Shown here in pieces: positions 8,743 through 17,973 of a DNA stretch of 64,000 nucleotides (positions are counted from its first letter, which is position 1; each line of letters opens with the position of its first letter). The position numbers and the translations under genes are program-made. The notes beneath the pieces were generated by a model. It saw only the letters and a list, made by a program, of their open reading frames with translations, did not search any database and was not told the DNA's origin. This DNA is from a virus. The stretch lies in the IMG/VR virus record IMGVR_UViG_3300032322_002033, positions 30,075 through 94,074 of that record. One strand, written 5' to 3'.

Positions 8743-9135
8743 TTACAGTAATTTTTTAATTATTTCATTTATTCTTTGTAAACTTTCGACAACAGATAAA
8801 TCTTGTTGTGTATCTATTTTTTTAGTGTTATTATTGTGAGCCTTTCTAAATTGATTTTGCATCCCTCCATATTCTGATTTATGTTCATCACTTCTCTCAA
8901 CCTGACCTCTCTTCTCACCTAACAAACCATTTAAATACTCTAAAAACTTTTCACCCCCCAATTTCTCTTTCTCATTTGGGTCTGACATTCTATTAATAAT
9001 TCTTTTAGCATTTGAATAGGATATTTGTTTAGATGATAGTATATTCTTGATACTTTCTTCAGATTTGAATTGCTCCAAATGTGATAAAATATCAGAAGTT
9101 AATGTAAAGTTTTTACCGTATAATTTGCTATTCAT
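8743..9135 (-). CDS. Hypothetical protein, helical
   Basis: A 130-residue, charged, mostly helical protein without a recognised family. A helix-rich N-terminal half (LTSDILSHLEQFKSEESIKN, then ISYSNAKRIINRM) is followed by a polar region and a C-terminal helix LQRINEIIKKLL. No metal or catalytic motif is evident. It overlaps the upstream gene by one base (TAATG), so translation is probably coupled. Confidence 0.6.
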   Translation of the reverse strand: MNSKLYGKNFTLTSDILSHLEQFKSEESIKNILSSKQISYSNAKRIINRMSDPNEKEKLGGEKFLEYLNGLLGEKRGQVERSDEHKSEYGGMQNQFRKAHNNNTKKIDTQQDLSVVESLQRINEIIKKLL

Positions 9136-10001
9136 TATTTTTTCATTAATTTAATCAAATCCATTATATCAACACCTTCTTTATCCGCAATCTTTTTTAT
9201 ATTTTCAATATTTTTTGATAATATTTTTGTAATCCCCTTTTGTTTTTTTGGTGACATTTTATCTTCCTTTTTTTTCTTATTTAGGATGATATCCTCAACC
9301 ATTTTTACAACTTCATTTTTCCTATGCTCTTCAATTTTTTCTTTTTCAGTTAGTCTTCTTTTTGTGAAACAATTAAGACATTTACCATTCTTTTTTTGTT
9401 TTTCTAAAGATTTATCTAATTTTTTTGAAAATCCAAATTTAGATAGTCTATCATCTAATTCCAAATCATCTTCTACACCCATTTTTTTCATAATGTTTGC
9501 CGCCTGATTGTAGGTTTTAGCGTCCTCTACTTCTTCATAACCAAAAGCATCCGAAAAGTCAATTTCTTTAATTACAGAATCTTCATTATCCACACTTTCT
9601 CCCCAATAAACTCGATAACCACGAGTAACAGGATTATTTGTTTGTCTTGTTGCAACAACCTCTTGGTCAGTAGTTTTCTTTGGTGATAAATAAGGATTGA
9701 AAATTGGAATTTTTGAACTTAACATAGTCCCGTCATAATCAACCAACTCTTCTAATTCTTCTTTTTTATCTGAAAGATGTTTTTTTAAATCTGAAGTATT
9801 TTTTATATTTTTTTCCTTTTTAATTTTACTCAATTCTTTTTTTAAAGAGTCTTTCTGAGTTTTTTTAAATTTTAAAATTTCATCTTTTTTTCTAGCCTCA
9901 GTTAAAGTATTTGACACACTAAAATAAAGAGTAATATCGTCTTTACCTTCTTTAAGGAAAAAGTAATATGGTGAACTAAAATATTCTTTTCTAAATTCCA
10001 T
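9135..10001 (-). CDS. Hypothetical Lys-rich protein
   Basis: First gene of the minus-strand unit, unknown family. I place the start at ATG 10001 (MEFRKEYFSSPYYF) because the longer reading from ATG 10025 would begin inside the TATTTAT promoter element at 10016-10022. That gives 288 residues: an aromatic N-terminus, a Lys/Glu coiled-coil stretch around residues 45-85, a globular-looking middle (VTRGYRVYWGE), a CLNC pair, and a basic helical C-terminus with MSPKKQKGITKIL. It may be a DNA- or scaffold-associated protein, but nothing decisive is visible. Confidence 0.65.
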   Translation of the reverse strand: MEFRKEYFSSPYYFFLKEGKDDITLYFSVSNTLTEARKKDEILKFKKTQKDSLKKELSKIKKEKNIKNTSDLKKHLSDKKEELEELVDYDGTMLSSKIPIFNPYLSPKKTTDQEVVATRQTNNPVTRGYRVYWGESVDNEDSVIKEIDFSDAFGYEEVEDAKTYNQAANIMKKMGVEDDLELDDRLSKFGFSKKLDKSLEKQKKNGKCLNCFTKRRLTEKEKIEEHRKNEVVKMVEDIILNKKKKEDKMSPKKQKGITKILSKNIENIKKIADKEGVDIMDLIKLMKK

Positions 10002-10015
10002 TAGTCTTTTTACAT

Positions 10016-10022
10016 ATAAATA
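10016..10022 (-). promoter_or_regulatory. TATTTAT late-promoter-like element
   Basis: Reads TATTTAT on the minus strand, 14 bases before the ATG at 10001. It lies back to back with the plus-strand element at 10035-10041, giving a compact divergent promoter. Confidence 0.5.
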
Positions 10023-10034
10023 CATCGGATTAAC

Positions 10035-10041
10035 TATTTAT
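10035..10041 (+). promoter_or_regulatory. TATTTAT late-promoter-like element
   Basis: TATTTAT followed by ctacaaa and the ATG at 10049. The extended form TATTTATctA recurs before 20220 and 43464. The leader would be very short and has no Shine-Dalgarno sequence. Confidence 0.55.
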
Positions 10042-10048
10042 CTACAAA

Positions 10049-11806
10049 ATGGCTCAACAGAATATTAATCAATATAATTTTAAAAAATGGTTTATCAAAT
10101 CGGTTCCAAAAAATAACGATTTAAGTCTGGCGTCGGATGAGGTAGACTTTAATCAAGAAGTTATTTTTTCTACAGAGTTGATAGGGTTAAATGATGGTAA
10201 TCGATTACCTATACATTTTGATTTAAACAATTCGGGCAGTTCTCAACTGTTTACAATTAATTATGGTGATTATTACACAGGTAATACTCTTGTATCTTTA
10301 AATTATTATAACCCTAATAATGACAATTTAAATTGTTATACCTCATCGACATTATGTGACATAGGTTTAACAGGTGTTGATAATGGTTTAACTACTCAAA
10401 TATCAGGTGAAACCCTGTATTATACTATGGGGGTATATACTGGAGATACAAAATGGGATAGATACCATTATGATAGAAGAATGAAATTAATTCCTGTGTC
10501 TTATGGTACTAACGAACTAGTAGAATTAGTACTAACTTCAGATATTAGTGCCGGCTCAGTTATTGTGAATTATGTTTTTTCAGCAAGCACAAATGTTAAA
10601 ACTAATGTCTCAATATCATTTACTCAGTCAATTGGTAGGGAAGACAATACTCCTCTAGTGGTTACTACAGGGGTTACAATTTTTTCAGGAACATCAACAG
10701 GGTCAACAACTGTTGTGTTTGATGCGAGTTTTTCTAATTTAAATCGAACAAGTAGTTTTGAAAATGTGACAATATCGGGAGTTAAATACACACAACCCAT
10801 TGTTCTCAAAGAAGATACAAAATTCGAAGTACCTGTGTGCGAACAATTTTTAACTAATGAATTGAGTAATATTTTAACAACTGAAAATAGTGATAATATA
10901 ATTACTGAACTTGATGGTTGTTATAATTGTTATTCTGGATTACAAACATTAAATGTCGGATATAGAACTGGTGCAATTGTTTATAATAGCGTTGATAACA
11001 CAATTTACGTGGCAGCGGTAGAAAGCCCATATGTTTTTATAATTGACCCTTTAAACTTTACTGTTTCTGATACCGTAACGTTAAGTCAATCTTCTTCGTA
11101 TTATAATTATATGGCTTATTATTCAGGAACAAATTCAGTATATGGTAGTTATTTGTTTAGTGATAACACAATTGGTGTTGTTTCATCAAACACTGAAGAT
11201 AGTACGTTATCAATTTTTGTACCTAGAGGATTAACTGTACAACCAAATGAACAAAGATTATATGTTGGCGGGACAGGTAGGGTTAGATATGTCGATTTAA
11301 ATACTCTAACAACACATACCGGTGTCTCATTAGGCTCAGCATCATTCGAATCAGTTTATAATAGTGTTGACAATACAATATATTTTGCAAAATATATTGC
11401 AGGCCAAGTTGCAGTTTACGATTGTTCAACAAGTAATGTAACTACCAATATTACTGTTGGGAAAACTCCATATAACTTACAATTTAATCCATTACTTAAT
11501 GTTGTATATGTACTTAATGAAGGTGATGATAGTGTTTCGGTAATTGATTGTAATACAAATATAGTAATTGCAACAATTACAGGGATGACTAACGTGTTAT
11601 CAATTTTGTATATACCTAATACGACAAAACTTTTAGTTAGTAATCTAAATGGAGTTGTTTATAAAATAAATTGTTCTAACAACACAATTACTTGTTCTCA
11701 GGATTTAGGTACTAATATACCTCAAATGACATACAATCCAAATGATGGGTTTGTATATGTGAGTGATTATAACGAAACAGCAACTATGAGAAGATTCATA
11801 CCGTAA
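10049..11806 (+). CDS. YVTN-type beta-propeller adhesin/fibre protein
   Basis: A 585-residue virion-type protein. Residues 1 to about 290 are Ser/Thr/Asn-rich beta segments typical of phage fibres. Residues about 295-585 hold repeated blades such as NTIYVAAVESPYVFIIDP, RLYVGGTGRVRYVDL, NTIYFAKYIAGQVAVYDC and VVYVLNEGDDSVSVIDC, the pattern of YVTN/surface-layer beta-propellers, which often bind host surfaces. No signal peptide is seen, as expected for a protein assembled inside the cell. It heads the plus-strand fibre region behind its own TATTTAT element. An adhesin role is inference from domain type and context. Confidence 0.75.
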   Translation: MAQQNINQYNFKKWFIKSVPKNNDLSLASDEVDFNQEVIFSTELIGLNDGNRLPIHFDLNNSGSSQLFTINYGDYYTGNTLVSLNYYNPNNDNLNCYTSSTLCDIGLTGVDNGLTTQISGETLYYTMGVYTGDTKWDRYHYDRRMKLIPVSYGTNELVELVLTSDISAGSVIVNYVFSASTNVKTNVSISFTQSIGREDNTPLVVTTGVTIFSGTSTGSTTVVFDASFSNLNRTSSFENVTISGVKYTQPIVLKEDTKFEVPVCEQFLTNELSNILTTENSDNIITELDGCYNCYSGLQTLNVGYRTGAIVYNSVDNTIYVAAVESPYVFIIDPLNFTVSDTVTLSQSSSYYNYMAYYSGTNSVYGSYLFSDNTIGVVSSNTEDSTLSIFVPRGLTVQPNEQRLYVGGTGRVRYVDLNTLTTHTGVSLGSASFESVYNSVDNTIYFAKYIAGQVAVYDCSTSNVTTNITVGKTPYNLQFNPLLNVVYVLNEGDDSVSVIDCNTNIVIATITGMTNVLSILYIPNTTKLLVSNLNGVVYKINCSNNTITCSQDLGTNIPQMTYNPNDGFVYVSDYNETATMRRFIP

Positions 11807-11817
11807 AAAATAAAATA

Positions 11818-11824
11818 TATTTAT
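11818..11824 (+). promoter_or_regulatory. TATTTAT late-promoter-like element
   Basis: TATTTATaaataaaattaaaaa precedes the ATG at 11840 in the short spacer after the propeller gene. Confidence 0.5.
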
Positions 11825-11839
11825 AAATAAAATTAAAAA

Positions 11840-12820
11840 ATGTCAAATATTAAAATATCACAGTTAACTCAGTTTACTGGTTCATCAAGTAATACGTGGT
11901 TAGTTATAAATAACTCAGCTCAAACTGAAACGTTTAAAATAACAAGAGAAACCTTATTATCAGGATTAATACAATGTTCAAATGTTATTGCGAGCGAATC
12001 ACTACAGGCGAATGAAATTTTCCCATCAGATGATGTAGATTTAAATATAAGTACAAGAACTAACACTGGCACCAAAGGGATTAATTTAATGACCGGACCA
12101 AAACCTGGTGGTCTCGGGTATATTAGAATTAAAATCACATCCGGAGGTACGGTAGGTATTAATACAGATACACCAACTGCTCAACTTGATGTGTCAGTTC
12201 CAACAGGAAGTACGGTTGGATTAAGAGTTTCAGGTAATTCAAATACTGACATGGTTAGAATTACGCAAGTAGGAACAGGACATACTTTTGTTGTTGAGGA
12301 TTCTCAAAATCCTGATAGTACACCATTTGTCATAAGAAATGACGGTAAAGTGTATATGGGAACTTATACTGAAGACACCTCATCACTACTTAATGTTGGA
12401 GGTAACGCCCATTTTTGGGGTAATGTTTTTTTTACGGGAACCGCTAATGTCGCAATCCAAAATGCAGTTCCTGGAAGAACTTTAATAAATTTTGCATCAG
12501 TTGGGAATTCCTATTTTAATAACGGTAATTTAGGTGTTGGTACAATATTACCTGACGCCAGATTAGACGTAACCTCAACAGGAAGTACGGTTGGGTTAAG
12601 AGTCTCAGGTAACTCGTCAACTGACATGGTTAGAATTACTCAAACAGGTAGTGGGAATGCTCTTATAGTTGAAGGAAATATAATATACCCGTCTCCATCT
12701 ACTCCACCTGTAAGTAGTGGTAGTACCGGAACAAAAGGTACTGTGACATGGGACGGAAGTTATTTTTATATCTGTGTTGATACTAATACTTGGAAGAGGT
12801 CACAATTATTATCTTGGTAA
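11840..12820 (+). CDS. Tail fibre-like protein with internal repeat
   Basis: A 326-residue protein. The N-terminus (KISQLTQFTGSSSNTWLVI) resembles an attachment module also seen in the gene at 14621. Two copies of a repeat with GSTVGLRVSGNS and TDMVRITQ, preceded by AQLDV or ARLDV, lie near residues 112-145 and 245-275. This style is common in trimeric fibre shafts and endosialidase-chaperone-type fibres. The C-terminus ends in a short domain with YICVDTNTWKRSQLLSW, nearly shared with the gene at 14621. A structural fibre role is inferred; the binding target is unknown. Confidence 0.7.
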   Translation: MSNIKISQLTQFTGSSSNTWLVINNSAQTETFKITRETLLSGLIQCSNVIASESLQANEIFPSDDVDLNISTRTNTGTKGINLMTGPKPGGLGYIRIKITSGGTVGINTDTPTAQLDVSVPTGSTVGLRVSGNSNTDMVRITQVGTGHTFVVEDSQNPDSTPFVIRNDGKVYMGTYTEDTSSLLNVGGNAHFWGNVFFTGTANVAIQNAVPGRTLINFASVGNSYFNNGNLGVGTILPDARLDVTSTGSTVGLRVSGNSSTDMVRITQTGSGNALIVEGNIIYPSPSTPPVSSGSTGTKGTVTWDGSYFYICVDTNTWKRSQLLSW

Positions 12821-12835
12821 TAAAAAAGTCCAAAG

Positions 12836-12842
12836 TATTTAT
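12836..12842 (+). promoter_or_regulatory. TATTTAT late-promoter-like element
   Basis: TATTTATataaaaat lies in the 38-bp spacer before the ATG at 12859. Confidence 0.45.
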
Positions 12843-12858
12843 ATAAAAATAGTTTTCA

Positions 12859-14616
12859 ATGTCAAGAAGATTTTCTGGAAATACCAAAGAAACCGTATAT
12901 AATATTGTATCAAAAACGGGTAATACTATAGGGTATTATAACCAACTTTACGGAGGGTTTTACCAAGGATTTTTTAAACTATTCGGATATGACTATGAAG
13001 TATTTCCGGACAGAACTAATAAAGGTTGGTCTGTTGAGATGTTATTAAGAGCGAGACAAGAAGATGAGTTTTATCATTTAGAGAATCAAACTTATTTAAA
13101 TGAAGTTTACCCTAATAACAAGAATACTTTTTTTTATTTTGGTACAAGAGCTGAGAATAAATTTTATCATCATGCGGCAGGTTCACCCGCGACAGATACG
13201 GGGTATACAAGAGTTACGGCAAGTCTAAGTGGATGTTTTGAAACTTGCGCATGTTCAAACACAGGAGTCACCAACTCTCGATGTGTTGAAGTCTATGAAC
13301 CTTTAACATATCTACCACAACATAATATTGATTGTAATTGCGGTTGTGGTTCATCAACAACGGAAGTTCCTAATTCAGATAAAGACCCATTATTTGACAC
13401 TATGTCAAATAGTTTTTCATTAAAATTATCAGGTGACCCAAAAAACCCAAAAATATGTGTCAGAGTTTTAAAATTTACGGGAGGGTGTGAAGTAACAGGT
13501 ACTTGTTCAACAACAGGAATTACATATGCAACAGGTTATACAGTTTCAGAGTATTGTTCATCAAAACAAATTTACGATTATTGCCAGGTCGCAAACGATG
13601 ATTATTTAAATAAAGAGCATTGGTTTTTAGTTGATTGTGTTTGGGAAAGAAATGAATATTTTGATACATGTGATTTATATTATAAAGGTGGGCTCGGTCT
13701 GATTAGTGAAACTAAATATGTTGATTCATTATCACAAAATACGGTTAATTTAATTTCCCCACCAATTACAAATGGGGAAGTAGTCGCTGAAACTATAGAA
13801 GTTATTGAGTTGAATGAAAGATGGTTAACTGAAAAAGACCACAGACTTGGTTCTTTAAAATTATATGTTAATGGTAAATTGTTTTATGTTATTAATGGAT
13901 TTGAGGAAATTATACCAAGAGGATTAAATACTGAAAAAGAAAAACAATTAGGTGTACCTTTTAATCTTTCTTGGGGTGGAGGAACTCAAGGACTTAGAGA
14001 AAGTTTAACTTTGGTATCTTGTAATGACAACACAGATTACCAGCAAGACCCTGAGGTAATGCCAAACCAAACATTATCAGGTACCTCATTATCCGCATTA
14101 ACAACAAATATATTTATTGAACCTAATTTTGCAGGAAGTTTTGATGGTGCCATAAGTCAATTTAGGATGTATACTGAACCATTATCTTATCCTGAAATTA
14201 TACACAACTTTGATATATTAAAAGAAAATTTTTCTTTATTTGATTGGAAATGTCCAAATTGTAATGATTTTTTGGTAAATGATATTGTTAGTGGAGTTAC
14301 TAATAATGTTTTAACTTTTTCTTCGGCAACTTTTTCAGCATATAGTTATGACTTGAGTTGGAAACCTTTAAATCAAAATTTTAGAATTTCAATCACAGGT
14401 AATACATCAATACCATCATTCCCATATTCAATAAATTTATTAGACCCATTAATAATTCCTTACTTTGGTGGTGGTAGTTATTATTTTTATTTTCAACATA
14501 TAGACCAAACATTACGTGTTGATGTTCCTGATAATGTAGTTAACGTATTATTATTTGGAGGTGATAATGTGTTAGATGTTGGTAATGATGCATATTTATT
14601 AATAGAACCTTTATAA
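12859..14616 (+). CDS. Cys-rich LamG-like virion adhesin
   Basis: A 585-residue protein. The segment FAGSFDGAISQFRMYTEPLS near residue 420 is the hallmark end strand of LamG/concanavalin A-like domains, which commonly bind glycans. The N-terminal part (GGFYQGFFKLFGYDYEVFP, KGWSVEMLLRA, TFFYFGTRAENKF) is consistent with a jelly-roll sandwich. Two unusual Cys clusters, CFETCAC near residue 126 and CNCGCG near 158, plus further Cys in CEVTGTCSTTG and YCSS, are inserted in it. These could bind metal or form disulfides once the virion is released. Part of the fibre block and transcribed with the gene at 14621. Confidence 0.65.
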   Translation: MSRRFSGNTKETVYNIVSKTGNTIGYYNQLYGGFYQGFFKLFGYDYEVFPDRTNKGWSVEMLLRARQEDEFYHLENQTYLNEVYPNNKNTFFYFGTRAENKFYHHAAGSPATDTGYTRVTASLSGCFETCACSNTGVTNSRCVEVYEPLTYLPQHNIDCNCGCGSSTTEVPNSDKDPLFDTMSNSFSLKLSGDPKNPKICVRVLKFTGGCEVTGTCSTTGITYATGYTVSEYCSSKQIYDYCQVANDDYLNKEHWFLVDCVWERNEYFDTCDLYYKGGLGLISETKYVDSLSQNTVNLISPPITNGEVVAETIEVIELNERWLTEKDHRLGSLKLYVNGKLFYVINGFEEIIPRGLNTEKEKQLGVPFNLSWGGGTQGLRESLTLVSCNDNTDYQQDPEVMPNQTLSGTSLSALTTNIFIEPNFAGSFDGAISQFRMYTEPLSYPEIIHNFDILKENFSLFDWKCPNCNDFLVNDIVSGVTNNVLTFSSATFSAYSYDLSWKPLNQNFRISITGNTSIPSFPYSINLLDPLIIPYFGGGSYYFYFQHIDQTLRVDVPDNVVNVLLFGGDNVLDVGNDAYLLIEPL

Positions 14617-14620
14617 AATT

Positions 14621-15115
14621 ATGGCACAGGGAAAAACTTTAAATGAATTAACAGGGACAACATCAGTAAATCAACAAGATTTACTTTTAATATACCAAAC
14701 AGGTAGTACTAAAAACGTATCAATAAGTGCATTGACTCAGAATATTGTAAACAAAAATTTTACAGGAGGTACTATGTCAGTAACTGGTACATCTTCTTTT
14801 GAGGGTAATGTAACAATTAATGTTTTAAGTGTTACTGGGGAAACAATTTTTTCAGATAACATCACAGGACAAACAGGGACGTTTAATGAGATAACTATTA
14901 CCGGAAGTACCACAATTAGTGGTAATACTGAAATTGGAGGTAATGTGAGAATATCTAACGATTTAATTTACCCAACACCATCAGTAGTACCAAGTTTAAG
15001 TGGTGGTAGTTATGGAACTACAGGAACTACAGGAACAATTTCATGGGATTCAGATTACATATACGTATGTGTTGCAACTAATACATGGAAAAGAGCTCAG
15101 TTATTAATATGGTAA
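14621..15115 (+). CDS. Short tail fibre-like protein
   Basis: A 164-residue protein with the same plan as the gene at 11840 but shorter: an N-terminal module (KTLNELTGTTSVNQQDLLLI), a Gly/Thr-rich beta shaft (GGTMSVTGTSSFEGNVTI) and a C-terminal cap YVCVATNTWKRAQLLIW that closely matches the cap of that protein. It begins 5 bases after the LamG-like gene. The shared ends suggest that these proteins use common attachment and tip modules on the virion. Function beyond fibre structure cannot be stated. Confidence 0.7.
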   Translation: MAQGKTLNELTGTTSVNQQDLLLIYQTGSTKNVSISALTQNIVNKNFTGGTMSVTGTSSFEGNVTINVLSVTGETIFSDNITGQTGTFNEITITGSTTISGNTEIGGNVRISNDLIYPTPSVVPSLSGGSYGTTGTTGTISWDSDYIYVCVATNTWKRAQLLIW

Positions 15116-15174
15116 GTTAAAAAAAGATTTATTTAGTTTTAAATTTTATTAATATTTTATTCAAATAGTAAACT

Positions 15175-16422
15175 ATGAGTAAAATATTCATACAAGTCGC
15201 GTCATATCGAGACCCCCAACTTATCCCAACAATAAAATCGGCGATAGATAATTCCAAAAATCCTGAAAATTTGGTATTCGGTATTTGTCGTCAATATCAC
15301 CCTTCTGACAAGTTTGATGATTTAGAAGAATATCGAAATGATGGTAGATTCAAGATTATTGATGTGAATTATAAAGATTCTAAAGGTGCTTGTTGGGCAA
15401 GACATCAAATCCAACAATTATATGATGGTGAGGATTATACCTTACAGATAGATTCCCACATGAGGTTTGCTAAAGATTGGGATTTTGAAATGATAAAAAT
15501 GGTTAAAGATTTGAAAAAGAAAGGTTATAAAAAACCATTACTAACTTCTTATGTTTCATCTTTTGACCCTGATAATGACCCAAATGGTAGAACTATGGAA
15601 CCTTGGCAAATGGCTTTTGATAGATTTATTCCTGAAGGGGCGGTATTCTTTTTACCTGAAACAATACCTAATTGGCAAAATTTAGACTCACCTGTAACCT
15701 CAAGATTCTACTCGGCACATTTTTGTTTTACCCTTGGTAAGTTTGCTAAAGAAGTACAACACGACCCTGATTTTTATTTTCATGGTGAAGAAATATCTAT
15801 TGCGGTTAGAGCGTTCACACATGGTTATGATTTATTTCACCCGCATAAAGTTTTAATTTGGCATGAATACACAAGAAAAGGTAGAGTTAAGCAGTGGGAT
15901 GATGATTTAAAATGGTTTGAGAAAAATAATGTTGCCCATCAAAGAAACCGAGCTCTATTTGGAATGGATGGAGAAGCTGAAATTGAATTAGGTAAATACG
16001 GATTTGGGAAAGTTAGAACATTAAAAGATTATGAAAAATACTCAGGTCTAAAATTTTCAATACGAGGAGTCCAACAACATACATTAGATAAAAAATACCC
16101 ACCTAACCCATATAATTTTAATAATGATGAGGAATGGGAAAATTCATTTGCAACAATTTTTAAACATTGCATAGATGTTGGGTATTCAGATGTACCTGAA
16201 GATGATTATGATTTTTGGGCAGTTGCATTTCACGATGAAAATGACAATACGATGTATCGATTAGATGCGACAAAAGAAGAAATAAAAAGAATGAAAAATG
16301 ACCCCGATGGATATTGTAAAATATGGAGACAATTTGATACTTTAAAGAAACCAAAGTATTGGGTTGTTTGGCCACATTCAGAATCTAAAGGGTGGTGTAA
16401 TAGAATAACAGGTAACTTATGA
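15175..16422 (+). CDS. GlcNAc-transferase-like glycosyltransferase (GT60-like)
   Basis: A 415-residue protein that matches the Glycosyltransferase (GlcNAc) family related to Skp1 GlcNAc-transferases: the start KIFIQVASYRDPQLIPTI, then LVFGICRQYHP, KGACWARHQIQQLYDGEDYTLQIDSHMRF with the DSH metal motif near residue 98, and HFCFTLGKFAKEV and GEEISIAVRAFTHGYDLFHP further on. Family members modify hydroxylated protein acceptors in eukaryotes; here a virion protein or host glycan acceptor is possible. It heads a run of five plus-strand glycosyltransferases linked by short overlaps. The 59-bp spacer upstream has no clear promoter element. Confidence 0.85.
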   Translation: MSKIFIQVASYRDPQLIPTIKSAIDNSKNPENLVFGICRQYHPSDKFDDLEEYRNDGRFKIIDVNYKDSKGACWARHQIQQLYDGEDYTLQIDSHMRFAKDWDFEMIKMVKDLKKKGYKKPLLTSYVSSFDPDNDPNGRTMEPWQMAFDRFIPEGAVFFLPETIPNWQNLDSPVTSRFYSAHFCFTLGKFAKEVQHDPDFYFHGEEISIAVRAFTHGYDLFHPHKVLIWHEYTRKGRVKQWDDDLKWFEKNNVAHQRNRALFGMDGEAEIELGKYGFGKVRTLKDYEKYSGLKFSIRGVQQHTLDKKYPPNPYNFNNDEEWENSFATIFKHCIDVGYSDVPEDDYDFWAVAFHDENDNTMYRLDATKEEIKRMKNDPDGYCKIWRQFDTLKKPKYWVVWPHSESKGWCNRITGNL

Positions 16423-17135
16423 ATATAGATTTTTGTTTTGCAACATTTTGTTTTGGTGATAGGTATTATTCCCAAACAAACACACTAATTAATGATTTGA
16501 AAATATCAGAATTAAAACCAAATTTAATTGTGATTACTGATAATCCTGATAAAATATTAATTGAAGATTTTGTTAAAGTTTTTAATGTCTCAGAATATTC
16601 TGAGGATTATTTAAACTATGCTAACAACTATTACGATTTTGATTTTTCAGTTAAACGATTTACAGTAAAGAAAGCATTTGAATTAGGTTATAATAAAATT
16701 ATTTTGGTTGATACTGACATTCGAGTCAACTATGGGTTATTCACTCATGAAAATATTTCCAATTCGTTTGAAGATAATTCAATTTTAGGTTCAGTCACTT
16801 ACAACTTTGATGAACAAATAACTACTAATAGTGAATTAGGTAAACGTTTAATGTATTATGAAAATCATTTTGGTTATGAAATAAATAAAAATGAATTAAA
16901 CTTTATGCCTGAGGATTGTATTCAATATTTGAATATTGATACTGATAAAATGGTTAATTTTTTAAATGATTGGGACAATTGTATTCAAGTTAAGAATAGT
17001 CATGGGTTAAGGAACATACCTGCGGGAAATATTGATGAAATGTGTTTTAGTGCAATTAAGAATGGTATTAAAGTGGGTAACAATTCAAATAAATCTTTAA
17101 ACATAGTTTTTGCACAACATGACAAATGGTACTAA
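16419..17135 (+). CDS. Glycosyltransferase, GT-A-like
   Basis: A 238-residue protein with a GT-A type core: DFCFATFCFGDRYYSQTNTL, a strand NLIVITDNP, AFELGYNKIILVDTDIRVN with a DTD metal-binding motif near residue 99, and IPAGNIDEMCFSA near residue 204. This order resembles family 8-like enzymes, although overall similarity is weak. It overlaps the previous gene by 4 bp (ATGA) and the next start by 17 bp. Substrates are not apparent. Confidence 0.65.
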   Translation: MNIDFCFATFCFGDRYYSQTNTLINDLKISELKPNLIVITDNPDKILIEDFVKVFNVSEYSEDYLNYANNYYDFDFSVKRFTVKKAFELGYNKIILVDTDIRVNYGLFTHENISNSFEDNSILGSVTYNFDEQITTNSELGKRLMYYENHFGYEINKNELNFMPEDCIQYLNIDTDKMVNFLNDWDNCIQVKNSHGLRNIPAGNIDEMCFSAIKNGIKVGNNSNKSLNIVFAQHDKWY

Positions 17136-17973
17136 AATAGTTAGTTCAATTTATGAACTAAATTATGTCAAAGAAAGAAATGGTGAAAGATATAAAAACT
17201 TTCCATTACTTGTTGCGACTTTAAAAAACATAATTTTTCCCGAATACAACTATGTAATTTATACTGACCAAAATTCGTATGAAAAATTCAATTTACAATA
17301 TGAATTTAATAAACCAAATGTTGAATTTAAATTCAAAGAACTTAATACGTCAGAATCTTGTGAATTAATTGATAAAATCAGACATGATGAATTATCAGGG
17401 GGTATGAACTATGATAGAATTTATTGTGTTAACAATTATTTAGAAGTCGTAATTAATAAGTTGAAGTTTTTAATTGATGAGTCAGTTGATTGTGAAAATA
17501 TATTTTGGATTGATTCTGGTTTGATTGGAACATCTTGTCATGACGGATGGAGAGATTACATGGCTCCACTAATTAACTCAAAAAATTTTTTAGAAAAAAT
17601 TTTGGAAAAAATCCAAAAACATGGATTTATACATTTAAAAGGTAATTCAATTGTTATGAATTATGAAATGGTTGATAGATTCCAAGAGTTGTATGGTGTA
17701 GAATTAAAGGTAGTGCCAGGATGTCTATTTGGTGGAAAATCTGAAAAAGTTAGACATTTATTAGACGGATATTTAGACATTTTTACAAGTTATCTTATCA
17801 AATATAATCAGCTAATAAGTGAACAAGAAGTCCTTACGGCTATTACAGGTCAAAATAAAGAAGAATGTTATGCTTTTGAATTTGGAGATTGGTTAGACTT
17901 ACAAAAAGGATTTTTAAACATTTTAGACATTTATGATGAATCAAAGTACACAAGAGAAAGATGTTATGTTTAG
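17119..17973 (+). CDS. HtrL/YibB-like glycosyltransferase
   Basis: The ATG at 17119 is chosen (284 residues); an in-frame TTG three codons earlier is less likely. The sequence KIVSSIYELNYVKERNGERY, then YNYVIYTDQ, ENIFWIDSGLIG near residue 135 and GCLFGGKSEKV near residue 200 fit the bacterial HtrL (YibB) protein family, which has a GT-A-like fold and is found in polysaccharide loci. The DSG motif occupies the metal-site position. It overlaps both neighbours and belongs to the five-gene glycosyltransferase run. Confidence 0.7.
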   Translation: MTNGTKIVSSIYELNYVKERNGERYKNFPLLVATLKNIIFPEYNYVIYTDQNSYEKFNLQYEFNKPNVEFKFKELNTSESCELIDKIRHDELSGGMNYDRIYCVNNYLEVVINKLKFLIDESVDCENIFWIDSGLIGTSCHDGWRDYMAPLINSKNFLEKILEKIQKHGFIHLKGNSIVMNYEMVDRFQELYGVELKVVPGCLFGGKSEKVRHLLDGYLDIFTSYLIKYNQLISEQEVLTAITGQNKEECYAFEFGDWLDLQKGFLNILDIYDESKYTRERCYV

